DNA of 64,000 nt from an uncultured Alphaproteobacteria bacterium (lineage in GTDB: Bacteria; Pseudomonadota; Alphaproteobacteria; HIMB59; GCA-002718135). Below, piece by piece: positions 47,964 through 57,154 of the stretch. Under the pieces are notes generated by a model, which was given only the letters and a program-made list of their open reading frames with translations, was not told the DNA's origin and searched no databases. Location of the stretch: assembly GCA_902628835.1 (NCBI GenBank), contig CACOPD010000006.1, positions 21,812 to 85,811 on the forward strand. The letters are read 5' to 3'. A program made the translations under genes and the position numbers. The stretch's first letter is position 1; each line of letters begins with the position of its first letter.

Positions 47964-48698
47964 ATGGATTTATATTTTTATTTCTTTGCATCTTTGGGCG
48001 TTTTTGTATTTGGATTATCTAAAGGTGGTGTTCCTGGGCCTATAGCGATGTTAGCAGTACCAGTTATGTCATTTGCTATGAGTCCTTTGCAAGCTGCAGG
48101 TATATTGTTGCCGCTTTTAATAATAATGGATTTTTCGGCTATCTATTTGTATTGGAAAAAATGGATAAACAGTATTTTAAAAATTGTAATCCCAGCATCT
48201 ATAATTGGTATTTTATTTGGAACTTTAACTTTTGAGTTTATCAACGAAGATCAAATAAGAATAATGGTTGGTGTTATATCAATAATTTTTGTTCTAGTTT
48301 CCTTTATTCAAAAGAACAATTATTTACTTAAACCAACTAAATTTAAAGGATACTTTTGGTCATCTATTGCAGGATACACAAGTTTTTTAATTCATGCAGG
48401 TAATCCGCCTATTAACTTTTATATGCTACCTCTAAAGTTAGATAAAATTTCATTTATTGGAACAATGACCTTAGCATTTATGGTTATAAATCTTGTTAAA
48501 TTAATTCCGTATTATTATGTGGGATTATTAGCACCCTCAAACCTTATGATTTCTCTATATTTACTACCACTAGCTATTATCAGTGTTTTGTTTGGTTTTT
48601 TCCTTCAAAAAAAAATTCCTGAAAAATTATTTTTTAATACAGTTTATGTATTGCTTTTTTTGATTGGATGTAAATTAATATATGACGGAATAATTTAA
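47964..48698 (+). CDS. Sulfite exporter TauE/SafE family membrane protein
   Basis: A 244-residue membrane protein with about seven to eight hydrophobic segments, opening with FGLSKGGVPGPIAMLAVPV, characteristic of TauE/SafE. Members export sulfite, sulfoacetate or other organic anions; the substrate is unknown. It starts directly after the metC stop, so a sulfur role is plausible. Confidence 0.87.
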   Translation: MDLYFYFFASLGVFVFGLSKGGVPGPIAMLAVPVMSFAMSPLQAAGILLPLLIIMDFSAIYLYWKKWINSILKIVIPASIIGILFGTLTFEFINEDQIRIMVGVISIIFVLVSFIQKNNYLLKPTKFKGYFWSSIAGYTSFLIHAGNPPINFYMLPLKLDKISFIGTMTLAFMVINLVKLIPYYYVGLLAPSNLMISLYLLPLAIISVLFGFFLQKKIPEKLFFNTVYVLLFLIGCKLIYDGII

Positions 48699-48711
48699 AA
48701 TAAATAAATAA

Positions 48712-49128
48712 TTAAATTTTTGTTTTATAATCAGCTCTTTTAGTTTTTCTAAGCCCAAAAGGACCGGGTATAAATAAAGTCATAGTGTTTGTATTTGGTT
48801 TTAAATCAACTCTATGTAAATGATCTGCTGATCTAAAACCAATGTAGCCTGGTGATCTCCAAAATTTGCCTTTATTGGTTGTTTCCCAATAACCACCTTT
48901 TAAAATTATTGTTATATAAGGACAAAGATGATTATGAACTCCTTCACCATGGTCATCATCTAACATTTTATGGATTAAGATATTAAATGGAAACCATTTG
49001 GGTCTTTTTCTAAATAATAAATAATATCTTTCCATCCATGGTTTTGCCTTATGAAATTCTGGATGCGAAGGACCTCTATCTAATACAATTTTTTTCCTTC
49101 CTAATTTTTCAAGTATTTTTAACATCAT
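48712..49128 (-). CDS. Cupin-fold protein of unknown function
   Basis: This 138-residue protein has cupin-like metal residues: GEGVHNHLCPYITIILKGGYWE near residue 62 (the HNH triad) and HLHRVDL near 105. The GGYWE type of cupin is common in marine bacteria and phages, but its reaction is unknown. It overlaps the nucleosidase gene by four bases and is the last gene of the tRNA-Arg-led operon. Confidence 0.7.
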   Translation of the reverse strand: MMLKILEKLGRKKIVLDRGPSHPEFHKAKPWMERYYLLFRKRPKWFPFNILIHKMLDDDHGEGVHNHLCPYITIILKGGYWETTNKGKFWRSPGYIGFRSADHLHRVDLKPNTNTMTLFIPGPFGLRKTKRADYKTKI

Positions 49129-49655
49129 ATTTTTAATTGAGGATATATCTCAGAAAATAATTTAGCTCCTTTTGAGCAATTATCAATCCAATCATTATTC
49201 GAATTTTCATTTGCATAATCAGAAATATATTTAAAACATTTAAATCTAATATTGTGTAATTTGCATACTTTAGCGAAAGAGTAAGCTTCCATATCAACAA
49301 TATCACAATCTATTTCTACTGATGATTGAACAAAACTATCTCCTGATGCACATATATACCCCTCATTAGAATATGTAATTTTTGATATTGGATCAAAAGG
49401 AGTTTCACCTAATTTAAAGTTCATCAGACCTCTTGCATCCATATCTCTTTGAACAAACTTTGTGCATTCAACCAATCCTGATAAGTTTTGCTTTGTTGAT
49501 CCAGCTGTTCCATAATTAATTATTTCATTAGGTTGAAATTTTGAAATTAATTCCATAATTTTTATTGTAGCATTTATCTTTCCCACACCTGAATAGTGGA
49601 AATCTTTAAGATTTGGAGTTTCTTCTTTAAGTGCTGCAATAAAAATTTGTCTCAT
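49125..49655 (-). CDS. Short MTA/SAH nucleosidase-like protein (phosphorylase superfamily)
   Basis: This 176-residue protein keeps the catalytic pieces of 5'-methylthioadenosine/S-adenosylhomocysteine nucleosidase: the acidic pair in ALKEET near residue 11, NYGTAGS near 49, VDMEAYSFAKVC near 119 and the acid D in YISDYAN near 143. It is about 55 residues shorter than E. coli Pfs, mainly by loss of the first beta hairpin. It would split the glycosidic bond of a purine nucleoside by-product. It overlaps iolJ by one base and the cupin gene by four. Confidence 0.78.
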   Translation of the reverse strand: MRQIFIAALKEETPNLKDFHYSGVGKINATIKIMELISKFQPNEIINYGTAGSTKQNLSGLVECTKFVQRDMDARGLMNFKLGETPFDPISKITYSNEGYICASGDSFVQSSVEIDCDIVDMEAYSFAKVCKLHNIRFKCFKYISDYANENSNNDWIDNCSKGAKLFSEIYPQLKI

Positions 49656-50485
49656 TAATTTGGGCCAATTTGTTTTATAATTTTTTTTGTAACTTTTGTT
49701 AAATCTTTAATCGTAGGTTTTAGTAATTGTAATCTATCATATGTTTTTGGATTATTTTTAAGATTTTTTCTCAAAGCCTTCCCAAATGTCATTCTAATTT
49801 CAGTGCCAATATTTAGTTTTGCTACTTTTGTTTTTCTAGCTAGTTTTTTTCTTTGCTCTACAGGAATGCCGCTACTACCATGAAGAACTAAAGGGATTTT
49901 TGTTTTTGCTTCAATTAAATTAATTTTGTTGAAATCAATACTCGCTTTTTTTGAAGTTTGTAAATGTGTATTACCAACTGAAATTGCCATTGCATCAATA
50001 TTACTTTTGTTTGCAAAAGTTACTGCTTCTTCAATATTAGTACCTTCTGAAATTTTACCATTATCATAACCTACAAAACCTATTTCCCCTTCAACAGAAA
50101 TATTGTGTTTATGAGCTCTTAAAGCAATTTTTTTACTAATTTTTATATTTTCTTTTAAAGTTAATTTTGAACCATCAAACATTACAGATGTAAAGCCACT
50201 ATCAATCCCCTCATAACATTCATCTATAGTGTACCCATGATCAACGTGACAGCAAATGTTCGTTTTTGTTTGACTCGCTAAGTATCTAAACATTTTTCCT
50301 AATATAGGAATTGGTGTATGCGCTCTACATGAAGGTCCAGCTTGCAATATAATTGGAATGCCTGTTTCATCAGCGGCTTTTGTAAAAGCTAGAGCATCAT
50401 CCCAGCCTAGTACAACTAAACCTGCTACTGCATAATTATTTTTATTTGCATCATTTAAAATTTTTTTTAAATTTACAGCTGTCAT
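49655..50485 (-). CDS. iolJ: Class II aldolase, probable 6-phospho-5-dehydro-2-deoxy-D-gluconate aldolase
   Basis: This zinc-dependent class II aldolase of 276 residues contains CCHVDHGYT near residue 79 (zinc histidine), SVEGEIGFVG near 130 and LVLHGSSGIP near 199. Position behind iolC and iolB supports the inositol-pathway aldolase, which yields malonate semialdehyde and dihydroxyacetone phosphate, over a fructose- or tagatose-bisphosphate aldolase. The start follows iolB by three bases. Confidence 0.82.
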   Translation of the reverse strand: MTAVNLKKILNDANKNNYAVAGLVVLGWDDALAFTKAADETGIPIILQAGPSCRAHTPIPILGKMFRYLASQTKTNICCHVDHGYTIDECYEGIDSGFTSVMFDGSKLTLKENIKISKKIALRAHKHNISVEGEIGFVGYDNGKISEGTNIEEAVTFANKSNIDAMAISVGNTHLQTSKKASIDFNKINLIEAKTKIPLVLHGSSGIPVEQRKKLARKTKVAKLNIGTEIRMTFGKALRKNLKNNPKTYDRLQLLKPTIKDLTKVTKKIIKQIGPN

Positions 50486-50488
50486 TTA

Positions 50489-51346
50489 TTATTTGTATTT
50501 AGCAATCATGTCCTTAATTCCTGGAATAGTTTCTACTTGATAAGCATGCTCAGGTTGAAAAAATTGGACAAGAGATCTTTGAGACAGTCCTCCAAGAATT
50601 GTAAAATAATACATCTCATACCCAGGTGCCACAACACAAGGATGATAGCCTGTTCTAATCATAATGGTTGATCCATCAATTATGTGTTCAGCTTTACCAA
50701 TCTTATCATTAACTTGTTGAAACATCTGAAAACCAAATCCATTATTAGGTTTAAATCTGTAATTATATGTTTCATCATGTCTAGTTTCATCAGGTAGACG
50801 ATCTGTATCATGCTTATGGGGTGGAAACCCTGACCAACCTCCCTGCCCGACAGTATAAAGTTCATTACAAAGTAATCTTCCAACTTTATCATGATGCTTC
50901 GCACCTAATATATGTTTAATTTTTCTATGAGTTTTTGTATCATCAGAGCCGTACTGAACTAAATCAATTTCATTTGCTCGAACTGCGAATGGTTCAAGAG
51001 TTTTATCATACTTTGCACCAGCAATAAAAATTTCTGAATTATCTACTGAAGATGTAAATTGAGCTTTTGTATTAGACGGAACATAAACACCTTCTGGCTC
51101 TCCATCCCACACATCAACTGTTCTAGTGCCTAATGACTCAATCTTTATTCCCTCAATTTCTACATTAATTGTTCCAGTAGCAGGTACTATACATGTTTCA
51201 TAACCAGGTGTTTGATATTCAAAAGATTGATCTTTATTTAATTTTACTATGTTAAAATAATTTAAAGGAACTCTACTGTCTTCAATATCTACAATTGGTT
51301 TATTTTTATTATCAAATGGTGGAATATGCATATTATTCTCCTTCAT
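50489..51346 (-). CDS. iolB: 5-deoxy-glucuronate isomerase
   Basis: IolB isomerises 5-deoxy-glucuronate to 5-dehydro-2-deoxygluconate in inositol breakdown. The 285-residue double-cupin has WSGFPPHKHDTDRLPDETRH near residue 172 with metal ligands, and YHPCVVAPGYEMYYFTILGG near 233. It overlaps iolC by 14 bases. Earlier pathway genes (iolG, iolE, iolD, iolA) are not in the window. Confidence 0.93.
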   Translation of the reverse strand: MKENNMHIPPFDNKNKPIVDIEDSRVPLNYFNIVKLNKDQSFEYQTPGYETCIVPATGTINVEIEGIKIESLGTRTVDVWDGEPEGVYVPSNTKAQFTSSVDNSEIFIAGAKYDKTLEPFAVRANEIDLVQYGSDDTKTHRKIKHILGAKHHDKVGRLLCNELYTVGQGGWSGFPPHKHDTDRLPDETRHDETYNYRFKPNNGFGFQMFQQVNDKIGKAEHIIDGSTIMIRTGYHPCVVAPGYEMYYFTILGGLSQRSLVQFFQPEHAYQVETIPGIKDMIAKYK

Positions 51347-52319
51347 TAATTTTATTATATTTCATAAACTCTAAAATTTCATTTAAATTTGGCATCGCTG
51401 GTGCACAACCAACTTTTGTTACTACAATAGCTGCTGCGGCTGAACCTATTTCTATAGATTTTTCTAAATCATTAGCCTTTAATATTGATCCTATTAATGA
51501 CCCCATAAATGCATCACCAGCTCCAGTTGGTTTCAAAGGCTTAACTGGAAATATTCCTTTTTTAATTTCTTTGTTCATTGCAAAAGTAATAGAACCTTTT
51601 TCACCTTTTTTATAAATAATTAAGCTAACATTTTTAGCTAATTGTTTAGCATGATCCAAACCATTGTTATAATCACCAGCTAACACTCCAAACTCATCAT
51701 CATTTCCAATTAAACCACTACATTTGCTTGCTGCTAAATTATAAACTTCTTTAGCCTTATTTGATGACTCCCAAGTATATGGTCTATAATCAATATCCAT
51801 AATTACAGGAATATTATTTTTATCTGCAATTTCTAAAGCATATAAAGTAGCACTTCTCGAAGGTTCAGCCGCCAGAGCAGTTCCAGTAATTAATACACAA
51901 TCAAAATTTTGTATTTTAGCATTATCAATATCCTCTTTATTTAAAAATAAATCAGAAGCTTTATTTCTATAAATAATTGATTGATGGTCTTTCACTGTAG
52001 TTTCAACTATAGCAAAAGAAATTCTTGATTCATTTTTTTCAAATTTTACTAATTTGTTTTTAACACCGTAATGCTTTAGTTGATTAATAGCCAATCTACC
52101 TAAAGCATCATCAGATACTCTTGTCAGTAAATTACATTTACCACCAAATAAAGTTAACTGAACACCCATGTTTGCAGAAGATCCTCCTAGATGAGTAACA
52201 AAGGATTTAGCGTTCTCAGTTTTAGTTCCCGGTGGATCAGGATAAATATCGATCCCTGCTCTACCAATGAGTAAAAAATTATTTTTTTGAATTTTCGAAA
52301 CTAAAAATTCAAATGACAT
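51333..52319 (-). CDS. iolC: 5-dehydro-2-deoxygluconokinase
   Basis: This PfkB-family kinase of 328 residues phosphorylates 5-dehydro-2-deoxygluconate. The opening has GRAGIDIYPD and GGSSANMG, and the ATP/catalytic motif PTGAGDAFMGS lies near residue 262. Many proteobacterial IolC proteins carry a fused C-terminal aldolase-like domain; here the kinase stands alone and the aldolase is a separate gene. It begins four bases after the GFA gene. Confidence 0.92.
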   Translation of the reverse strand: MSFEFLVSKIQKNNFLLIGRAGIDIYPDPPGTKTENAKSFVTHLGGSSANMGVQLTLFGGKCNLLTRVSDDALGRLAINQLKHYGVKNKLVKFEKNESRISFAIVETTVKDHQSIIYRNKASDLFLNKEDIDNAKIQNFDCVLITGTALAAEPSRSATLYALEIADKNNIPVIMDIDYRPYTWESSNKAKEVYNLAASKCSGLIGNDDEFGVLAGDYNNGLDHAKQLAKNVSLIIYKKGEKGSITFAMNKEIKKGIFPVKPLKPTGAGDAFMGSLIGSILKANDLEKSIEIGSAAAAIVVTKVGCAPAMPNLNEILEFMKYNKINEGE

Positions 52320-52323
52320 AGAG

Positions 52324-52665
52324 TTATTTATTCTTCATATCAACAAAATCTGCTTTATATTCAAAAGGATCAATTGCATCTATGCAGCCTATATTAACTG
52401 CAGCACCATTTGGATCACTTCTCCGATTGTGATGAGTGTATATTCCACAAATCTTACAAAAAAAATGTTCAGCAATCATTGTATTGAATTGGTATGAAGT
52501 TAAATATTCCTCTCCTTTTGTAATTGATAGAGATTCTTTAGATACCATTGCCATTTTAGCATTTTTTCTTTTACAAATTGAGCAATTACATTGCTTTATA
52601 ATATCAAGATTGTTTTCAACTTCTAACTCTACTGCACCGCAATGACATTTAATATTGTGTATCAT
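52324..52665 (-). CDS. GFA/CENP-V family zinc protein
   Basis: The 113-residue protein has the GFA zinc cysteines: CHCGAVELEV near residue 8, CNCSICKRK near 27 and FFCKICGIYTHH near 69. Family members relate to glutathione-dependent formaldehyde-activating enzyme, but most have unknown substrates. AAGGAG lies five bases before the ATG. It is 15 bases after tRNA-Arg and four before iolC, so it sits at the head of the inositol operon. The link to inositol is positional only. Confidence 0.85.
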   Translation of the reverse strand: MIHNIKCHCGAVELEVENNLDIIKQCNCSICKRKNAKMAMVSKESLSITKGEEYLTSYQFNTMIAEHFFCKICGIYTHHNRRSDPNGAAVNIGCIDAIDPFEYKADFVDMKNK

Positions 52666-52680
52666 ACAACTCCTTTGTAA

Positions 52681-52756
52681 TGGCGCGCCCGAAATGATTC
52701 GAACATTTGACCTACCGCTTAGAAGGCGGTTGCTCTATCCACTGAGCTACGGGCGC
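52681..52756 (-). tRNA. tRNA-Arg (TCT)
   Basis: On the minus strand acceptor GCGCCCG pairs with CGGGCGC. The anticodon stem ACCGC/GCGGT holds loop CTTCTAA with anticodon TCT, the T loop is GTTCGAATC, and CCA is encoded. It lies between the complex I gene and the GFA gene on the same strand. Confidence 0.96.
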
Positions 52757-52803
52757 ATAGTTTGCATTTATCATAGTCTAAAAAATAAAGAAAGAATTTA
52801 TAC

Positions 52804-53109
52804 TTAATGTGTCCAAGGCTCTTTTCTATTTGTATCAAAATTTGAAGCATAACTTTTTGGTTTAATTTTTCTTTGCTTTGGTTCTTCGACAAAATATTGA
52901 TAATTATTTTTTTTTGCCCATTCAATAGCTTGTTCTTTAGTGTCAAAAAAAACTTTAATCTGAGATTTGGTGTCTAATGAACTATTCCACCCCATTAAAG
53001 AATCTTTTACTTTTTCTACTTCAGAAATATATTCAGCTAACCATAATTTAGTTTTTTTAAAACCCGATTGCATGGAAGTTTTTGACGGTTTATAAATTTT
53101 TATAGTCAT
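52804..53109 (-). CDS. NDUFS4-like accessory subunit of NADH dehydrogenase (ETC complex I)
   Basis: The 101-residue protein matches the ETC complex I subunit family shared by alphaproteobacteria and mitochondria: IYKPSKTSMQSGF at the start, FDTKEQAIEWAKKNNYQY near residue 55 and the closing RKEPWTH. It is an accessory part of the peripheral arm, not catalytic. It overlaps the stop of the acyl-CoA dehydrogenase gene by one base and precedes tRNA-Arg. Confidence 0.9.
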   Translation of the reverse strand: MTIKIYKPSKTSMQSGFKKTKLWLAEYISEVEKVKDSLMGWNSSLDTKSQIKVFFDTKEQAIEWAKKNNYQYFVEEPKQRKIKPKSYASNFDTNRKEPWTH

Positions 53110-54884
53110 TAGATTGCTGTTTCAAAATATTTATCATTATAATCATTATAGTATTTTCCACCAGATCTTATGTTTTGACAAAGAACTTGTGTTTCACTTA
53201 ATAATTTAGTTAAAAAGAAGTTACCAGTTTCAATTTTAGATTTATAAAAACTTTCATCTTGTTTTTCTAATTTTGCTAAAGAAATTTCTATATACTGTAA
53301 CCAAATATAACCTAGAGAAATCAAAGATGATAAGTTTAAAAATTCTACAGCATGAGAATTAATCTCATTTTCATCATTTAACGATTTAATATATTCAAAA
53401 ATACTTTTGTAAGAATCATATGACGGCATAAATATATCAATATATTTTTTCATACCTTTATTATCATTAATTTTAACTTGATAATTATCAATCATAGTAA
53501 AAAATTCATTAAATAATGCACCATTGTCAGTTTGTAATTTTCTTCCTATCAAATCTAGAGCTTGAATTCCGTTCGTTCCTTCATAGATTGTTGTAATTCT
53601 GGCATCTCTTACTAATTGTTCCATTCCATGATCAGTAATAAAACCATGACCACCATAGATTTGCATAGCTCGATTTGTATTTTCTACAGATTTATCTGAA
53701 GCATACGATTTAATAATTGGCGTCATGAGTGCTATAAAATTTTCAGATAATTTCTTTTCTTTATCATCTGAAGAATTTTCAATATTATCAAAGTGATTTC
53801 CAGCCAATAAAGTTAAACCTCTAACTGCTTCATTAATGGATTTTATATACAATAAGTTTTTTCTTATTTCAGGATGAACAATTATAGGATCAGCTACCTG
53901 ATTGCTGGAAGATAATTTTCCTTGTAAACGCTCTTTTGAATAATAAAGTGCTGATTGATAAGCAGTTTCTGATAAACCTAAGCCTTGTATGCCTACAAAC
54001 AATCGGGCTCCATTCATCATTATAAACATCGCTCTCATTCCTTTATTAATATCGCCTACTAGCCAGCCCTTAGCTTCATTGTAATGCATTACACAAGTTG
54101 GACTAGCATGGATACCCATCTTCTTTTCTATTGATCCACATTCAACTTTATTTCTTTCTACAAAATCACCACTTTCATTTGGTAAAAATTTAGGAACCAA
54201 GAATAAACTTATACCTTTTATACCAGGGGGTGCATTTGGTGTTCTTGCTAATACTAAATGAATAATATTATCACTAAGATCATGTTCCCCACATGTAATA
54301 AAAATTTTTGTTCCAGTAATACTATAACTTCCATCATCTAATGGAGTTGCCATTGTTTTACTTAATCCAAGATCTGTTCCACATTGTGGTTCAGTTAAAT
54401 TCATTGTTCCTGTCCATTTACCACTAGTTAAGTTTGGCAGATAAGTATTTTTCAAATCTTTATTAGCGCTCTTTTCAATTGCATCGATAGCGTTTGCTGT
54501 AAGACCAGGATAAAGACCGAATGACATATTAGTTGAACTTATCATTTCATCTAAAATCATATTCATAATATATGGTAGATTTTGACCACCAAATTCTTCT
54601 TTTACTTTGAGACCCTGCCATCCATTTTCAGAAAAAGTTTTATAGGCCTCTTTAAATCCTTTTGGGGCAGTCACAATTCCGTTATTAAATGAACATCCTT
54701 CACTATCTCCACTTTGATTAAGTGGTAGTAAAGTTTCTTCACATAGTTTTGCTGCTTCTTCAATAATAAGTATTAGATCATTTGTTTCTAAATCTAATTT
54801 TTTTAATGTTTCACTTTCCTTAAGATTTAAAAAATCTTCAATTAAAAATCTAAACTCACGTAGCGGTGTTTTATAAATTTGCAT
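53109..54884 (-). CDS. Acyl-CoA dehydrogenase, long form
   Basis: This flavoprotein of 591 residues oxidises an acyl-CoA to the trans-2-enoyl-CoA in beta-oxidation. The FAD and substrate segment MNLTEPQCGTDLG lies near residue 156, and the catalytic glutamate is likely in IYEGTNGIQALDLIGRKL near 433. A C-terminal extension of about 130 residues marks the long AcdA/FadE-type group. It lies five bases after the thiolase gene. Confidence 0.92.
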   Translation of the reverse strand: MQIYKTPLREFRFLIEDFLNLKESETLKKLDLETNDLILIIEEAAKLCEETLLPLNQSGDSEGCSFNNGIVTAPKGFKEAYKTFSENGWQGLKVKEEFGGQNLPYIMNMILDEMISSTNMSFGLYPGLTANAIDAIEKSANKDLKNTYLPNLTSGKWTGTMNLTEPQCGTDLGLSKTMATPLDDGSYSITGTKIFITCGEHDLSDNIIHLVLARTPNAPPGIKGISLFLVPKFLPNESGDFVERNKVECGSIEKKMGIHASPTCVMHYNEAKGWLVGDINKGMRAMFIMMNGARLFVGIQGLGLSETAYQSALYYSKERLQGKLSSSNQVADPIIVHPEIRKNLLYIKSINEAVRGLTLLAGNHFDNIENSSDDKEKKLSENFIALMTPIIKSYASDKSVENTNRAMQIYGGHGFITDHGMEQLVRDARITTIYEGTNGIQALDLIGRKLQTDNGALFNEFFTMIDNYQVKINDNKGMKKYIDIFMPSYDSYKSIFEYIKSLNDENEINSHAVEFLNLSSLISLGYIWLQYIEISLAKLEKQDESFYKSKIETGNFFLTKLLSETQVLCQNIRSGGKYYNDYNDKYFETAI

Positions 54885-54889
54885 AATAT

Positions 54890-56029
54890 TTAATTAATAT
54901 TTTCTAACACAGTTGCAATACCTTGACCCAAACCTATACATTGTGTCGCTAATCCATACTTTTTATTATTATTTTGCAACAAAGTTGCAACTTTGCCTGT
55001 AATTCTTGCTCCAGTAGCACCTAAAGGATGTCCTAATGCTATTGCTCCACCATGGATATTTACTTTATTTATGTCCATATTTAATTCTTTAATACATGCT
55101 AAAGATTGAGAAGCAAATGCCTCATTTAGTTCCACAATATCAATATCGGAAATAGATAAATTAGCTCTTTTTAGAGCTTTTTTAGATGCATTAATTGGGC
55201 CAAGACCCATTAGTTCTGGCGGACAACCGACTACAGCTGTAGATTTGATACGAGCTAAAATATTAAGATTATTTTTTTTTGCATATTCTTCTTCACAAAC
55301 AACTACTGCTGATGCACCATCTGTTAATGGTGATGCAGTACCAGCTGTAACTGTTCCATTTTCATCAAAAGCAAGTTTTAAACCGTCTAAAATTTCATGT
55401 GAGGTATTAGGTCTAATTCCTCCATCTTTTGTAATTGTCTCATTATTATTTGAAATAGAAACTATTTCATTATCAAATATGTTTGACTCTCTCGCTAAAT
55501 TAGCTTTGGAGTGACTGTTAATAGCAAAATCTTGCTGCTCTTTTCGAGAAATATTGAATTTTTTTGCAACATTTTCAGCAGTAATACCCATAGACATATA
55601 TACATTTGGATTGTCCTTACTTAATTGTGGATGAGGATCGTAGGTTAAACCATTCATAGGTATAAATGTCATACTTTCTACACCACAACATAAAAACACA
55701 TCTCCAGAATTAATTGCAATTGCTCCTGTTGCATCATGAATTGCTTGCATAGAAGAACCGCACCATCTGTTAACTGTCATACCTGCTACATGTTCTGGCA
55801 TATCTGTCATAAATGAAACAATTTTAGCAATATTATTACCTTGCGCTCCTTCAGGATACGCACAACCAGTAATAATATCCTCTATGTCATTTTTATTAAT
55901 TTGTATTTCATTAAGTAATTGATTTATTGTTTGTGATAGGATGTCTTCCGGTCTTATGTTAGCCATTTCTCCTTTACGTGCAAAAGTGAATGGTGATCTT
56001 TTGTAACCAACTATAACTGCATTTCTCAT
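54890..56029 (-). CDS. Acetyl-CoA acyltransferase (thiolase)
   Basis: This thiolase of 379 residues cleaves 3-ketoacyl-CoA at the end of a beta-oxidation round. The nucleophile cysteine is in NRWCGSSMQ near residue 88, and the catalytic histidine and second cysteine are in IALGHPLGATGAR near 337 and LATQCIGLGQG near 363. The pairing with a long acyl-CoA dehydrogenase supports fatty-acid degradation over acetoacetyl-CoA synthesis. The multifunctional FadB gene is not adjacent. It begins right after apt. Confidence 0.92.
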   Translation of the reverse strand: MRNAVIVGYKRSPFTFARKGEMANIRPEDILSQTINQLLNEIQINKNDIEDIITGCAYPEGAQGNNIAKIVSFMTDMPEHVAGMTVNRWCGSSMQAIHDATGAIAINSGDVFLCCGVESMTFIPMNGLTYDPHPQLSKDNPNVYMSMGITAENVAKKFNISRKEQQDFAINSHSKANLARESNIFDNEIVSISNNNETITKDGGIRPNTSHEILDGLKLAFDENGTVTAGTASPLTDGASAVVVCEEEYAKKNNLNILARIKSTAVVGCPPELMGLGPINASKKALKRANLSISDIDIVELNEAFASQSLACIKELNMDINKVNIHGGAIALGHPLGATGARITGKVATLLQNNNKKYGLATQCIGLGQGIATVLENIN

Positions 56030-56545
56030 TTAAAACTCCATTAATGAATGAATATTAATTCCTTTAGCTTGTAATTTCTTATCACCTTTTAAATCTGGAA
56101 GATTAATAATGAAGCCTGCACCAACTATGTTTTTATTTTTAAATTTTTCAATTAATTCTACTGCTGCTAGAGCAGTACCTCCAGTGGCAAGTAGATCATC
56201 TATAATTAACAAATCTTTATGACCCTCTAAAGCATCAGTATGAATATGCATCTCTGTAGAGCCATATTCCAAATCATATGAAACTTTATATGTTTCAAAA
56301 GGAAGTTTGTGTGGTTTTCTTAAAGGAATAAAAGCAGCATTTAAAAAATAAGCAATAGCTCCAGCCATAATAAATCCTCTTGACTCTATACTTAAAACTG
56401 CATCTATTTTTTTGCCTTTCCATGGTAAAGTCATGTCATCAATTACTTTTTTTAAATGTCCTGCATTTTGGAGAAGTGTAGTGATATCTCTAAATTGAAT
56501 CCCTTTTACGGGATAATCAGCAATTGTTCTTACATATTCTTTCAT
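56030..56545 (-). CDS. apt: Adenine phosphoribosyltransferase
   Basis: Apt makes AMP from adenine and PRPP. The 171-residue protein has FRDITTLLQNAGHL near residue 18, SIESRGFIMAGAIAY near 53 and the PRPP loop LLIIDDLLATGGTALAAV near 112. It overlaps the phosphatase-like gene by four bases and abuts the thiolase start. Adenine deaminase at 62-64 kb competes for the same base. Confidence 0.95.
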   Translation of the reverse strand: MKEYVRTIADYPVKGIQFRDITTLLQNAGHLKKVIDDMTLPWKGKKIDAVLSIESRGFIMAGAIAYFLNAAFIPLRKPHKLPFETYKVSYDLEYGSTEMHIHTDALEGHKDLLIIDDLLATGGTALAAVELIEKFKNKNIVGAGFIINLPDLKGDKKLQAKGINIHSLMEF

Positions 56546-57105
56546 TTTAATTTCTTTATCTCTTTAATATCAAATAAAGTAACTGGAGCAAAATTTGAAG
56601 AGCAATCGTATGTTTTAGTGTAAGGAAATTTTTCAAAAGCAGATGAAATTTCATTTTTTACATTAAGTTTGTTTTCAAATAATTTAATCATTAATTTATT
56701 AGGGTTCGCATGAGGCGCAACTACTCGAATGTATTTGATATTTTCTTCGATTGTCGATGTATTATTTCTGCATAAAAGATATGTTGCGGTAGCCATAGAT
56801 CTAGATACTCCACACCAACAATGAATTACTATATTTTCATCATCTTTATAATTTTTAGTGAATTCAACTATAGAATTTATATCATTTTCTGCTGGCAATT
56901 TTTGAGGAATATCGTTTGTATTAAGTCTAAAAATTTTATTTTCAGGACTAATTTTAACAATATCATCAAAACCTAATTTTAAATGATGTTCTACACCTTT
57001 AGGTGTTTCAGGTGCATAACCAGGGTCTATTACAGATATAACAAATCTGGGTTTTACACTTTCACATACATTATTTAAATCACTTAAAGAGCAAACAATA
57101 ATCAT
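56542..57105 (-). CDS. Protein tyrosine phosphatase-like protein
   Basis: The phosphatase loop C-X5-R is present as HCWCGVSRSMATA near residue 102, followed by TYLLCRNN; an ERR-like acid loop is not obvious. Such small alphaproteobacterial phosphatases have unknown targets. The start at 57105 gives 187 residues and the sensible opening MIIVCSLSDL; the longer frame from 57129 would be read through a terminator stem. The ATG directly follows the T-run of that terminator. It overlaps apt by four bases. Confidence 0.75.
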   Translation of the reverse strand: MIIVCSLSDLNNVCESVKPRFVISVIDPGYAPETPKGVEHHLKLGFDDIVKISPENKIFRLNTNDIPQKLPAENDINSIVEFTKNYKDDENIVIHCWCGVSRSMATATYLLCRNNTSTIEENIKYIRVVAPHANPNKLMIKLFENKLNVKNEISSAFEKFPYTKTYDCSSNFAPVTLFDIKEIKKLK

Positions 57106-57131
57106 AAAAAAAAGGGTGGTATAAACCACCC
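57106..57131 (-). terminator. Intrinsic terminator after the sugar-binding protein gene
   Basis: On the minus strand GGGTGG (57131-57126) pairs with CCACCC (57119-57114) around a six-base loop, then eight T's follow (57113-57106). It lies 23 bases after the binding-protein stop and ends immediately before the ATG of the phosphatase gene. Confidence 0.85.
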
Positions 57132-57154
57132 TATTTAAAATTTAAAATATTATA

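Noticed and set aside
52719..52946. Minus-strand open frame of 75 codons across tRNA-Arg
   Set aside because: It overlaps the tRNA and the NDUFS4-like gene in another frame; it has no family features.
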